Shown: positions 48,401-59,218 of the stretch, one piece after another
Numbering within the stretch: the stretch's first letter is position 1
Layout of the letters: the number at the start of each line of letters is the position of its first letter
NCBI GenBank assembly: GCA_002964805.2
Contig: PUDQ02000001.1
Coordinates: 1,698,001-1,762,000 of the forward strand
Length of the DNA: 64,000 bases
DNA from: Trametes villosa
Lineage: Eukaryota; Basidiomycota; Agaricomycetes; Polyporales; Polyporaceae
Reading direction: 5' to 3'
The notes under the pieces: model-generated
Database searches by the model: none
Told to the model about the DNA's origin: nothing
The model's input: only the letters and a program-made list of their open reading frames with translations
Program-made: the position numbers and the translations under genes

Positions 48401-49554
48401 ACTACGCGACGAAGCTCGTGCGTCCCCACCACTCTATCCACCAGCCGCCGCCGCCCGAGTACGACGAGGGCTGGCGGAAGTGGGACGAGGAGCGCGAGCG
48501 CGTCTACCAGGAGAAGCAGGATGCGAGCAGCATGGACGGCGATGACGAAGATGAGGGTGACGATGACGACGACACGCCTGGGAAGGCGTCGACTTGGGAC
48601 AGCGAAAGCAGCAAGAACCGCAGCGAGCCACGCCGCCCGCGCGCCGGCAGCTCCGTGTCGGCCACATCCGTCAAAGGGAAGAAATACCACGGGCGCGGTA
48701 TTCAGACGGATCGGATCGAGACGCGCAGCATGGGCGTGCAGGTCAACGTCTGGGCCGAGGAGGTGGCGGCCGCGACGAAGATCGAGGAGCCGAAGCCCAG
48801 CCGCGGCGTGGGGACGTCGACGAGACAGTTCCCTCAGCTGGCGTCTGGGGTGGGGCTACTTCCTCCGGTGACGATGCGCGACTTCAAGCGCGATCCGGAC
48901 CAGATGGGGATTGCCACTCCGACCGTGACCCAGCCGTCCATGGGCGTCATGCCGTTCCCGTCGAGCGCGTCCCCGACAGGCCTGAGGTCGCCCCAGCTGC
49001 TGGGCTCGCCGCGCACGTACTCCCCTCCGAGGGTCGCAAGCCCTCTCCGTCTGCCGTCCCCTCCGAAGATCGCCTCCCCGAAAGCCTTCACGCCTCCAAA
49101 AGTCCCTTCGCCGAAGGGGCCGCTCTCTCCGCGGGGCCCGATACCTCCACGCCGCTTGTCTGCCGCCCAGATGCCCACAAGCAGGCTCGCAGGGTCACCC
49201 AAGCCTGCTTCGCCCAAGCCCGTATCGCCCAAGCCAGGTTCACCCGTCGTCGGTCTGTCGGCCGCTAACTTTCCGCGCCAGTCTCCGAAGCTGACGCGGC
49301 TCACCTCCCCGTTCTCGCCTCCGTTGCACCGGACGTCCTCGAACGATACAGTCCTGGCCTCCTCTCCTTCGACGCAGGGTCCTGTCGAGACGCCGGAGAA
49401 CACACCGGTGATGGGGCCCGTGCGCAAGGGCGGCCGCGTTTGGGACCCAGCGCGCGGCGTGGACGTGTTCAAGCGCTCCTCGGAAGAGGTGCTGGCGCGG
49501 TTCCTGCGCACTGGCTCGTTCGACGAGGACGACGGCCAGCGCCGTCACGTCTGA
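45453..49554 (+). CDS. GLG1: Glycogenin (GT8) with a very long low-complexity tail
   Basis: Self-glucosylating initiator of glycogen synthesis; cytosolic. Exons 45453-45708, 45941-46289 and 46350-49554 sum to 3,810 nt, 1,269 residues. Intron 1 is unusually long for this window (232 bp). Residues 1-300 are the GT8 fold: AFATLVTSDHYLPGALAVA, KLHVFRLTQYAKIVFLDADV with the Mn-binding D-x-D, WPDIFNSGVMVL, GGDQGLLNEW and ISAIHFIGPNKPW. The tail is Pro/Gln/His/Ser-rich with tandem SPRGH units (47581-47688). It also has conserved islands that resemble glycogen-synthase-binding ends of fungal glycogenins: FPVDTYFPNVWD, HPIFPWEEKPRP and LPFNLNLAYQNAWDTVPSIQ. Near the end, repeats of SPK/SPR-P units occur. 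Glycogenin is a known neighbour of the HD mating-type locus in mushrooms. Confidence 0.93.
47581..47688 (+). repeat. Tandem 18-nt coding repeat in glycogenin
   Basis: Six units of 18 nt encode variants of H-(H/Q)-S-P-R-G. Synonymous codons alternate so that a 36-nt superunit (CCTCGCGGT then CCCCGAGGC) is visible. Such arrays expand and contract by replication slippage. Confidence 0.8.
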
Positions 49555-50180
49555 TGAAGTGACCCCTCTCCTCTCTCCCTCCCGTCCGCCTATTATGCCT
49601 CCCCTGCAGCTTTTCTTCCTGTCTGTAGTTATTAGATGTTGTCTGTCTCATTATTGCCTTCTGGCTTCCCTTCGCTTTCGACCTCTCTTTCATCCTGCAT
49701 TTTCCCTCTCTCCCCTGCAAGTGCACTCGTCCCACTCGTCCTGCCCCGTTCGTCTCCGGCCCCCCGCTCCGTACATAATGCCATCAACCCCGACCCCCGA
49801 CTCTCCATGCACGTCGTCTCCCGGTTCCTCACGTTCCTTCATCCGTTCGCCGTGGCCGCATGCATACCTCCATTCGTGCACATACCCCGTTCTGTTCACT
49901 TGCCAGGTTCGATCCGTCCATCGTCATCGCCGTCCATTCGTTTTAGACAGTTCTCGCCACGGACAGTAGTCGTAGGTTTTCTGGGCCGCCGAGACCTCCG
50001 CAGGGTCGCGCGCAGTGTTAGCTGGGATCACTTGCAATTCCATCCATAGTGTCCCCATCTGTGCGTGCTGGCCGAAGTGCTGGCTATGTTCTCCTCGGGT
50101 GCCTGGCGCACGCGACCTGGCGGAGCGCTTGCGTACCAACTACCATGGGGAAATGGGCGCCAGCTGAGCGCGTCCTGGGA

Positions 50181-50188
50181 TGACGTCA
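50181..50188. promoter_or_regulatory. Palindromic CRE/ATF site
   Basis: TGACGTCA, 240 bp upstream of the LEA-like gene start; a partial copy (GATGACGTCGG) lies near 50,250. This is the binding site of bZIP ATF/CREB factors such as fungal Atf1/AtfA, which control stress genes. Confidence 0.5.
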
Positions 50189-50303
50189 CGCGTCATTATG
50201 GAGAGTGACGAAGTGGGCGCCTGTGCGTTGATTGACGTGCGGTCGGCGTGGATGACGTCGGCCAGTCCTCCTCGCTCCAGCGCCACCCTCAGCGCAGTCA
50301 CCG

Positions 50304-50320
50304 TATATAAGGAGTCCCCT
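50304..50320 (+). promoter_or_regulatory. TATA box with adjacent STRE-type CCCCT
   Basis: TATATAA at 50304-50310, followed by CCCCT at 50316-50320. They lie about 120 bp upstream of the ATG at 50428 and fit stress-induced transcription. Confidence 0.55.
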
Positions 50321-50427
50321 TCGAGCCATGAAGGAGCACCAATCGCATCCACCTCACGACACCCCTCACGATCTAACGCAAACACCACCTCGTTTCACTC
50401 ATACCACCCACCTAACTTTCCTCCAAC

Positions 50428-51278
50428 ATGTCCAACGCTACCCTCCCCTCTGGCCAGTGAGTAGACTTCAGTATCTGTGCACGCGACATGGTACTAATTC
50501 AGTGGTTTAGGAGCGACGCTCGCTACGCCACCAACGCTGCCCTCGCTGAGACTGAGGCCACCACCGTCAATCTCTCCCAGGAGGTTCAGCAGAACGCGAA
50601 CCAGCTGCACAACGCAGCGTCCGATGCCGCGACGACTGCTCAGGTTAGTTGCGCCCGCGTACGGTCATGCGACGACAGTGCTGACGTACAACCACAGATC
50701 AAGGAGCCCGTCGCCGTCTCCGCTGTGAACCAGCTCGAGGAGGGCCTCGCCCACAAGACCGACCTCGCTGCATCGCAAGGTGCCGCCGACGTCGAGTCCG
50801 CCAAGGCGTCTGCCACCGGCTACGTCGAACAGGCCAAGAACCTCGCTGGAAGTGCCATCGCCACTGCTCAGGTGTGTACCCATCACTCCTGCGCGTTAAA
50901 GTGCTTTTGCTTACGGTGTACTTGCAGTCGTACGTGCCTAGCGCGACCACGACGAGCAATGCTGCGGGCACCGTCGCTGCCACCGTGCAGTCCGCGGTTG
51001 TCACTGGCGGGCAGTACCTCGCCTCTGCGGCAGAGGCAGCGAAGCCGTACGTCGAGTCTGCAGCGGCTACCGCGAAGCCTTACGTCGACTCCGCGACCTC
51101 GGCTGCGCAACCACACATCGAGAAGGCGAAGAGCGTCGTCACCGGCGCCACGACCACGACCACCCAGCCCTCGGCACCCCCCGCATCCACCGCACCCCTA
51201 GAGTCTGGCCCTAACGTCGTCGGTGGCCCGTACCCCGCGACCACGAACGGCCAGACGACGAAGGTTGGCGAGTTGTAA
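50428..51278 (+). CDS. LEA-like/apolipophorin-like Ala-rich amphipathic protein
   Basis: Small hydrophilic protein, 228 residues, from exons 50428-50456, 50511-50643, 50698-50871 and 50928-51278 (687 nt). It is rich in Ala, Thr, Val and Gln and consists of repeated amphipathic helix-like units such as AAKPYVESAAATAKPYVDSA, with no cysteine, signal peptide or TM segment. This resembles late-embryogenesis-abundant and apolipophorin-type helices that coat membranes or protect proteins during drying. The exact family is not certain. The promoter carries CRE-, STRE- and TATA-like elements, which supports a stress role. Its 3' end faces the second transporter at a distance of 180 bp. Confidence 0.8.
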
Positions 51279-51458
51279 GAGCATATACCCGGTCGATCCC
51301 GCACTTGAGTAGAATGTATGATTATTTCGGGTGCACTACTGTAGTTTAGGATGTAATCAATTGTACTGTTCTGTCGCATCCCGATAGCAGTTCGAAAGCT
51401 CCCAAGTGAAAACCGTGCGTGTGAGTAAAAGAGAAATGTACTTCGACGTCGCATGTCG

Positions 51459-53790
51459 CTACTCCTTCCGCGCTCGCGCGCTCATATTCCGGATCTTCTT
51501 GCCGTACCGCCAGAATATCCACATTCTGCCAAGTGTCAATGAAACCATTGGTTGCTTGTATACGGTGAATCTGACTTACGAAGGGCACCCAACGGCGATA
51601 GCAAAGGCGGCGAGGATCGAGTTCCCTTTGCCGTATCCCAAGGCGGCGAACATTGCGGGCGCGAAGAGCGGAAACCCGAAGCCCGCCATAGACCGGAAGA
51701 ACGAGACCGCGGCGAGGGCTGTAGGGCAGACGGACGGCTATGGCGTGAGCGTCGGATTGATAGAGGGGATGCGAATGCGACGTACCTGAGGCGGCGAACA
51801 TCGTGAACGAGTCGATGACATAGGACATCATGCCCTGGAAGATGAGGACCATGCCGGCGCCGATGCAGAAGAAGCCCTGTGTACGAGGACGCGGTTCGTC
51901 AGTTCCCGAGTCGTTGGGGACCTTGTCAGGGGCATGGAGTCGGACGTACGATGTCGGGGACGATCCAGTGGACGTGCTCCTGGGCGCCCCATCCAGACAG
52001 GAAGAGCCCCGCGGGGATGAGGAGGGTCCCCGGTATGACCGAGGCTGGTGTCAATGGTCAGCTCGGCTTGCATGATAAAAATGTGTGGCGGAGTGGGCTT
52101 ACGGAGACGGAACTCGGGCTCGCCCTGGCCGTTGTTGCGCTTCTTGAGGACGACGTACACCCTGTCGAGGACGCGGGCGTTCGTCTGAGATGCAATAAAC
52201 AAGCCTACAGTATGGTAGTTAGCGCTCAAGAACCATCACCATCGTATGCGGCACGTACCGAGACCGAGTGCGATGTAGTGCAGGCCGATGTGTCCTGGGC
52301 GCTCGTGGTATATGTTGGCGAAGATAGGAGGAATTGTCGTGATGACCACTAACGCAAGTCGATCGTGAGTGCCATGCGTGCAATAGCAGAGAGGTCTAAT
52401 GTAGTACTCACGATAGATGACGCCGTAGATGAAGGCGAGGTAGATAGAGACAAGCTGGATAATAGGCTCTTGTGCAAAAAGGACGAAGGGGCGGAAGAGA
52501 GAGACGAAGATGAAGTCCTTCAGGCTGCATCGACGGAGATGAGCACAGGAGCATAACGCAGAAGCGGCGTGTACTTACGTTCTCGTCTCGCCAGGCTTCT
52601 CGAAGATCGTGCGGACTTCCTTCACGGGGCCCTTCTCTTCATCCATCTGCTTACGAATTGCCTTCGCCTTCTTCTTGAGCAGTATCGGGGCATACGCTGT
52701 AGCACAGACAAGTGGTCAGCGTATACGTGCGCAGGATCAACACGCCAATGACGAACTTTCGGGCAACGCGTAGAGAGAGATGACTTCTACGAGACCCGCC
52801 GCAATACTCGTAGACCAGAAGACCCAGCGCCACGTCGATCGCTCGGCGATCCACCCGCCCGCTACGGGGCCGATTGCGGGGCCGAGGAGAGGCGCGAGCG
52901 AGTAGACGGCGATGGATTTGCCGCGTTCTTCTGGGATCCACAGATCGCCCAGGACGGCGCCTCCGCACTGAGCGAGCTCTGAGTAACATGGGGATATGTA
53001 TTGGCGGAGAGATACCTACTGCTAATGGAGCACTCCCGCCGAAGCCGGCGAGGAAACGGAAGACCATGAGTTGTGCTTCGGTCTGTGCGAACCCGCATGC
53101 CAGGTTCCAGACTGTATACGGAGTGTTAGTAGGTCGTGCGATGTCGTAGAAATATACATACCGAAGAAGAATAGGTTAGCTCCCTGGAGCACCCTTGCCC
53201 TGCCATATATCTCTGACAGTGGACCGAGGATTAAGGGTCCAAAAGCTGCGAACGAATGCGAAGTCAGTGCTATGCAGGGGCACGAGGTCACGGAACGACT
53301 CACCGTATGCTAGAACGAAGATTGATATAGTGAGGTTGCCCTCGAAGCTATGTCGAATGTTGAACGCCTCCGCGATCTGACTTGCGGCGGGCGCAACCAT
53401 GGACGAGGCTATTGGCGAGATGAAGGTGAACGACGACACAGTCAAGGCCACCGCCCATTTGCGCTTGAGTGTCCACCTACACACACGTGTTAGCTAATGT
53501 AAAACGCGGAGGAGAATGTATGCGTACGTGCGCGGGTTAGCAGGATCTTCGGGGCCATCCCATCCAACGACGATGGTGTTGTCGTCCACGGGTTCACCAT
53601 TGCCTGGGCCGGTAGGTGCTGTCGACTTCTCTCCCTGTGGCGATTTCTTCTGCGAGGATATGGTCGGAGATTCGCTCGTGTGTGTATCCGTCCGTTGAAG
53701 GAGTCCAACCTCAGGCGAGGCGCCGGTAGGGCTGGTAGAGTCCTGCAGAGGTAGTAAAGAGTTGTGAACGGCGTGAGGTGCGTGGGCCAT
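51459..53790 (-). CDS. MFS transporter, DHA1 polyamine/drug-type
   Basis: Plasma-membrane proton antiporter related to the fungal Tpo/Flr/Caf5 transporters. Thirteen exons (53790-53528, 53476-53304, 53245-53162, 53111-53020, 52967-52757, 52696-52579, 52524-52412, 52348-52259, 52204-52103, 52044-51950, 51876-51786, 51718-51580, 51525-51459) sum to 1,638 nt, 545 residues. A 90-residue hydrophilic N terminus ends in [22 protein letters not shown], typical of this subgroup. TM1 is FTFISPIASSMVAPAA; motif A is GPLSEIYGRARV; motif C is LLGPAIGPVAGGW; LPETYAPILLKKKA follows TM6; GLFLSGWGA is in TM9. The tail is basic (WRYGKKIRNMSARARKE). It has 317 bp of shared upstream region with the beta-flanking gene. 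Confidence 0.93.
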
Positions 53791-54107
53791 ATTCGAGCGA
53801 CGTACCCTGCCCTCCCATGCGTTTTGATGATTTTATAGCTACGCTCCAGGCGGGAGAGTGCCTCCGAGAAAGAACGGTCTGAGGCGCGTGTGTCAGGAGG
53901 AAAGCGTAAGAGCCACAGCAGGTTCGGTGGGCGCTCGGCGTTTTGCCGCGGGTCCAGGCCCAGGGCAACAACCACAGCAGCTGCCTATCCGGGACGGCTC
54001 GATCAGAGCTGCGGCGATGCACCGATGCTATAGATAGACGCCCATAATACATCATCGCTACGCTCGCTCTCTCCATCCACTCTCCAGCATCTTCCACGAT
54101 CACCACC
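53791..54107. other. Divergent promoter, transporter and beta-flanking gene
   Basis: 317 bp between the two start codons, no gene. The segment nearest the beta-flanking gene is CT-rich (CTCTCTCCATCCACTCTCC), a common fungal core-promoter composition. Confidence 0.4.
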
Positions 54108-55049
54108 ATGGTCAGTGCGGCGTAGCACGCGAGACGGCGCATTGGCTGACGCGATGGCTGCAGGACGGATTTATGAACCTCGCGAAGCAGGGCATCCAGG
54201 CCTACGAGCGCTCCCAGTGTGAGTGTGCCGCGTTCCGAAGGGCCGTAGGCGACGCGGGGCTGATAACGACACTCTTCGTGTAGCTGACGTCTCCAAGACC
54301 GGCGGCCAGGAGTACAACTCCCCGCACCACACCACGAGCGCGCACGACCGCCCTCAGTGTATGTACCGCATCGCCGTAGCGCGATAACTCGCTGATGTGT
54401 GGTCGGCAGTCGACGACGACGAGGTCGTGAACACTGCTGCCCGCGAAGGCAGCGGAGACAACTCGCTGTTCTCTAGCGCGCTCGGTTTCATTAAACAGAA
54501 CAAGGCACGTTGGCTGCTAGTAACTGTACACTCGTTGCTCTTCGCTAACGATGCTACAGAATGAGCACGAGCAACCCATTGACGAAGAAGGCGTCCAGCA
54601 CGCCCATCGGAAGGCTTATGAGGAGGGCTCCGGGAGTTCCTTGAACGCAGGCTCCATGGGCAGCGCTGCCGCCTTGCAGGTATACCTCCATAGCGCGGCT
54701 TCTGGTGGCTATGAACTGACCGTATTCAACTGTACAGGTCCTCAAGCAGTTTACCTCGGGCGGCAGCAGTGGCGGTGGCTCACAGACGCAGCTCATCAGC
54801 CTCGCTATGGCGGAGGCCTCGAAGCTGTTCGACAAATCTGGTGGCGCTTCATCCGGCAACAAGCAGGACGCGGTCAACGGCGCCGCCATGACAGTTATGA
54901 AACTCCTGGTCCAGTCCAAGTTCAGCGGCGGGGCGACAGGCGGCGGAAACAGTGGCGGCCTTGGTGGGCTGATGGGCCTGGTGAGTTGACTCGTTTAAAC
55001 TGCGATAGCAACTCCTGATTCCTTATTCCAGGCATCCAAATTCATGTGA
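54108..55049 (+). CDS. beta-fg: Beta-flanking (beta-fg) protein of the HD mating-type locus
   Basis: Conserved basidiomycete protein that sits beside the HD mating-type genes; biochemical role unknown. Seven exons (54108-54110, 54164-54218, 54284-54358, 54410-54504, 54560-54679, 54738-54980, 55032-55049) give 609 nt, 202 residues. Sequence order: MDGFMNLAKQGIQAYE, an acidic DDDEVVNTA segment, NSLFSSALGFIKQNK, QPIDEEGVQHAHRKAYEEG, and QTQLISLAMAEASKLFDKSG then a Gly-rich end with LGGLMGLASKFM. I recall this arrangement from proteins annotated as beta-flanking in other mushrooms. The coding part of exon 1 is just the ATG, and the fourth intron begins with GC (AAG|GCACGT). If the start is instead the ATG in exon 2, the protein is only four residues shorter. 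Confidence 0.85.
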
Positions 55050-55480
55050 ATAACGCTAGCATGCTTTGTAGATCGGTACTAGTGGAATGTAGCTATTCGT
55101 CATGTGTATACAATCAATCGCCCCAGCTCGCGTATCGTTTTGTATGTTGCATCCCCGAAATTTGCACTACGAGGACGCTGATGCACACCGGCAGTGGTGA
55201 CGGTTGACAAACACTGAATTCGGCGGTTCTGCATGGGCTATGCGATAGCAATTACATAGGACAACATAGGAGAGCTAAGAACTGATCAAACAAGAGTTAA
55301 AAATACAGAGCACGACAGAGTATGTACGGATACAATAGCGACGAGATAACGGAGAGACGAATGGTACATGGTCTATAAGAGTAGCTGAGATGAGACGCAT
55401 ATTGAACCGGTGTCGTACTGATGACGTTTCATGTCAGCTCAGCTCTACGACTAGGGAAAGGACAAGTATGAAAAACGCAC
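55050..55480. other. Convergent intergenic region, beta-fg and HD1-like gene
   Basis: 431 bp between the stop codons. AT-richer, no coding signal; 3' UTRs of both genes. Confidence 0.45.
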
Positions 55481-57151
55481 TCATATGGTAACGAGACCGA
55501 GCCCGGCTTGTGAAAATGGATCCGTCACGGACATATCCACAGTCGCCCAATCGGTAAGACTTAGCAAGGAGGGCGATCCACCATCGCTCTGCCGTCCGGG
55601 AAATGCAAGGGATGCTTGGTCAGCAGTCGCACTGCTCGACGGATACTCCGAAGGGCGTCCCGGCTGTTCATGAGAGTTCGCTTGAAGCTCGGTGCGCGGT
55701 TCGAAGATGTCCAGAAGGGAAGACCAACTGAACTCCTGCTGCGCATCCTGAGGGGGATGCGCGATGGAAGCGTCGCGGCTGACGTCCAGTGCCTTCTCTG
55801 AACGAGACGTAGTGACTAGGATCGACAGTAGGTCGTCGAGGCTAGCAGGGTAATCGGGTAGCTGGAGCGAGTCTTCCGGCGCAATGTGGTCGCCTTTCGG
55901 GCTGGACTTCGGCGTCGAAGGAAGGGGTGAAGAGGCTGTCGAGGTAGGAGACGCACTCCAAATAGCTGACGAAGAGGACGAGACAGCTGAAGGCGTTGGG
56001 CTTGAGGGGTATTGTCGCGTTGCTGTACCTTCCACACCCTGGACCTGCTCGGTGCCCAGATGGAAAGTGACGGAAAGCCACGAAGGATCGGGAAGGGGGT
56101 CGAGAATGTGAGGGGAGAGTGCGTCCGGGGTGAGGGACTGTGCGAGGTCTGAAGCGCCGCATAGGGAATCGAATAGGTCGAAGGTGTGATCGAGAAACCC
56201 TTCACCAAAAATGAGCCAGCATTAAAATGCAGAAGGAGAGCGTACTCACCGGGGCCATCTATCGGATACACAGTATCGACGGGCGCCGTGAGAGGTTGGA
56301 TATCCAGCTGCGGAGGGGAGAGCGGCGGGATGAGGCCCCTTTGACCACGATCTTGCGTAATCCTCCGGTCACATAGGCGATTCGGGATCTTAGCCACCGC
56401 GCGGGAGGCAAAGGAATCAGACACCGCGCTCAGACGCGGCCCAGCATGTAGACGTTTCGAAGGGAGGAAATCGGCATCGCCGTCTGACCGCCGTCGCTTT
56501 CGGGATAAGCTCGCGAGATTTGGAACTGGGACCGACGGCATCGACGGCATCTGAGGGGGGCGGGGGGAGGCGAAGGGGAGGGCCACCTCAAGATTCTCAA
56601 AGGGGTCGATCGTCGGAGGGGTAATGCTATTATACGACATGAACGGGTGCTTTGACAGAACAGAACAAATGCACTCACCGTGAACGTTTGGGCAATCCTC
56701 GTTGAAAGAGATCACAAGTCTCTTTGGACGCCTTGCGCTTCTTGATGGGACGAGAAGGGATTTCTTCAAGCTCACAAAGCGCATGTTTGGAAGGCACGTG
56801 TGGAGATGGACTTCTCGAGGAAGAGTAGAGTAGAGACGGCGTCCCGGAGATGTCCTCTATAGTCAGCTCCGCCATGAGCGTGTCAATCTGGGTCATTAGC
56901 TGCGAAGTGAGGGAGTCGCAGCTCGAAAGGAGTTCGATGGACGTGTCGGCAAGGGTTGCGCAGCGCCATGAAACCATGTGCGCCAGGGAAGCGGTTTCGC
57001 TATCCAAGTCGTTGGCTGCAAGGGCGCGATCGACGTCGTCCATAATCGCCGTTAAGCGGGACTCGAACTGGGCCATGGAGTCATCGCCTTCGACTAGAGC
57101 AGCAAGAAAGTCCGCTTCAACGGAGACCAGCCGTTCTTTGAGAGATGGCAT
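55481..57151 (-). CDS. HD1: HD1-like mating-type subunit lacking a recognisable homeodomain
   Basis: Position and orientation are those of the HD1 gene: next to beta-fg, divergent from HD2. Exons 57151-56679, 56626-56250 and 56199-55481 sum to 1,569 nt, 522 residues; introns of 52 and 50 bp. Residues 1-100 form the helical N terminus typical of HD1 allele-recognition regions (ADFLAALVEGDDSMAQF, LDSETASLAHMVSWRCATLA). Basic clusters follow: RPIKKRKASK, LPKRSR and a bipartite NLS-like RKRRRSDGDADFLPSKRL. The C-terminal half is Ser/Pro-rich and acidic, like the activation region of HD1 proteins. I find no helix-3 WF-x-x-x-R motif anywhere in frame. The annotation therefore rests on locus structure, N terminus and composition. 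It may be a degenerate or diverged HD1. Confidence 0.65.
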
Positions 57152-57455
57152 GACGGTGATAGTGAGGAGCAGGTGTAGAGGAAAGTGAATGAGCTCAGTC
57201 GTAGATGCCGGCCAGGCCTGGAGTGAGGGGCGTACTTGGGTCGAGCTCGCAGCGAGCACGCGGCGACCTGGGTCACATATGGATAGACGAACAATGGGAC
57301 CAAACAACTGTAAGCAAATCACACGCCGTGAATTCCCACGAGAAAGCCCATTGTTCTAGGCGCTTAGCGCAAGCACCGAGACGCTTGATATACTGTCTGC
57401 CTTTGGCCACAGGATGCTCCCACTCTTATCCTCGACCCACCCCCGTCACCCCAGC
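57152..57455. promoter_or_regulatory. Shared HD1/HD2 divergent promoter
   Basis: 304 bp between the two divergent start codons, the standard arrangement of a basidiomycete HD pair. If HD2 starts at the upstream in-frame ATG (57414) the region is 262 bp. No strong TATA box is visible. Confidence 0.5.
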
Positions 57456-59218
57456 ATGTCCTCTCCACTCCATATCGGTGCCGACGTCGTGAATCTGCTG
57501 CAGAGGATGGTAATCTATTCTCGTGCAGCCGCGGCGAAGATGCCTTCTCCCGCACCCTCTACGCACAAACCTGCTGAGCTTCCGCGAGACCTCGTCGCGT
57601 TACCCGTCCCTCAACCTCTCACACCGCGACTAGTCGCGCTTGGACTCGACAGGTCCTCCGCCAACAATATCTCCCTGGCTTTCACGCGAGCATCTCTGCG
57701 GATCAAGGACGCTATCAATGATAACTTGCGGCATCGACGTCCTATCCTGAAGGAGGAACTGCGAGATGTCATTGATACGAAATTCTGCTCATCCATCACG
57801 CTTGCGTATAGCGGCATCTACGCGCAGTCGATACAGAGGTGGAGCTCGTATATTCTGGACACCCTTGTCCCCCGCGTCCTCCATGCCCGTACTCTAGAAG
57901 ACCAGCGAAAGGCATCTCTTTCTCCGCAGCGCAGGAGAGCTTTCAACCAGGTGAGAATCTCCTCCCTAAGTACTTCGTTCCGATCCTCATAGCAACAGAG
58001 CGCCATTCCTATCCTAGAAGAGTTCTTCGAGAAGAACGCGTTCCCTACTCGCTTGGAGAAATACGAACTCGCTCATAGATGCGATATGGAGTACAGGCAA
58101 ATCCATGTTTGGGTAAGTGACATATTTGAATCGTGACACTGGACTACCTAACCGGAGATACATAGTTCCAAAACCGCCGTAGCCGCTCTCGCAAAGACGG
58201 CAAGGCTCTCAAGAAACCTTCCCATGCCGCAATACCAACGGAACTGGAGGATAGCGTCGTGAACGCTATTCTGCCCGAGGTTCAGCAAGACGACGACGCG
58301 TTCGAGGGATCGGACGACAATGCGGTACGTGCCAACCGCCCCCCCACAACTGAAGCCTATGTTCATATTGGTTGATAGCTCCATGACAATCCTTTGATCA
58401 CTCAACACGAAGGGTTTACCACCGTCGCTCCTCCCCACGCCTTCCCCTCTGTGTATCCCCCCCTATGTTCCTACAACCCATTCCCCCTCGCATCCGGTCA
58501 GAAGGCATTCACATCACCTTGGCCTCGCGCTATGCGTCACGAGGTGCCTCGGCCGCAAGCCGTAGGGATATCTGAACTTATCTCTGGCATGGCGAAGCTG
58601 TCGATAGTGGACGACGCCAACACCGCCACGTCTATCCCCGCCTCCCGAACGCAGTCCCGCCCAAGGGATCTCTCTCTTCTGTTATCCTACGGCATCGTCA
58701 CAATCTGCCCTCGGGCTCCCCATCCCGCCCGCATTGGACGACGCTGCACCCCATCGTCGGCTCAGAAGCTCTCGTGCGAGGCGGATATAGCTCACCTCCG
58801 TCCATCTGCTGCATGTACAACCTCACGCAAGCGCCGTGGTCTGCCAAGACGGGTCCCCAAGCACTGCCCTCGCTCGGACCTTCGTAACCTTCAGCAATCT
58901 GGCGTTTCTCGCACAACATCCGCACCCTATATCCCCCGGTCCGTCTCCGTCGTGTCCTCCTCAAGCTCTGGCAACTCTGAGAGCGGCACGGACACCCCCC
59001 TTTCCACGCCACCCACGCATCCCACATCTCTATCTTTCGAAGACGCCCCATCATTGCCGAGCCTCGCCAAGGATACAGAGACGCTCGTAGTCGGTCCCGC
59101 GTCCTCCAAGGATCCATGGTCTTGGTTGGATTCCTACTCTTGGGATGGTGATTCCCTCGCGCTTCATCAAGGAGATTGTGAGGAGACGCATTCGAGCTTC
59201 ATATATCCATCTCTTTGA
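57456..59218 (+). CDS. HD2: HD2 homeodomain mating-type transcription factor
   Basis: Mating-type A regulator that dimerises with HD1 from a compatible mate and switches on dikaryon genes. Exons 57456-57950, 57999-58112, 58166-58324 and 58379-59218 sum to 1,608 nt, 535 residues. Residues 1-150 are the variable N-terminal region used for self/non-self recognition. The homeodomain is at about residues 155-215: ILEEFFEKNAFPTRLEKYEL, then IHVWFQNRRSRSRK with the canonical DNA-recognition helix. An intron splits the codons for Trp and Phe of WFQNRR. The C-terminal half is Ser/Pro-rich and disordered. An in-frame ATG at 57414 would add 14 residues; I chose 57456 because the shorter form starts like other HD2 proteins, but either is possible. 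Confidence 0.93.

Larger units (their letters stand above)
49555..50427. other. Intergenic, glycogenin 3' end and stress-gene promoter
   Basis: 873 bp without a supportable gene. It begins with a pyrimidine-rich (CT) 3' flank up to about 49,760 and ends in a promoter that holds a CRE-like site, a TATA box and an STRE. Confidence 0.5.
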
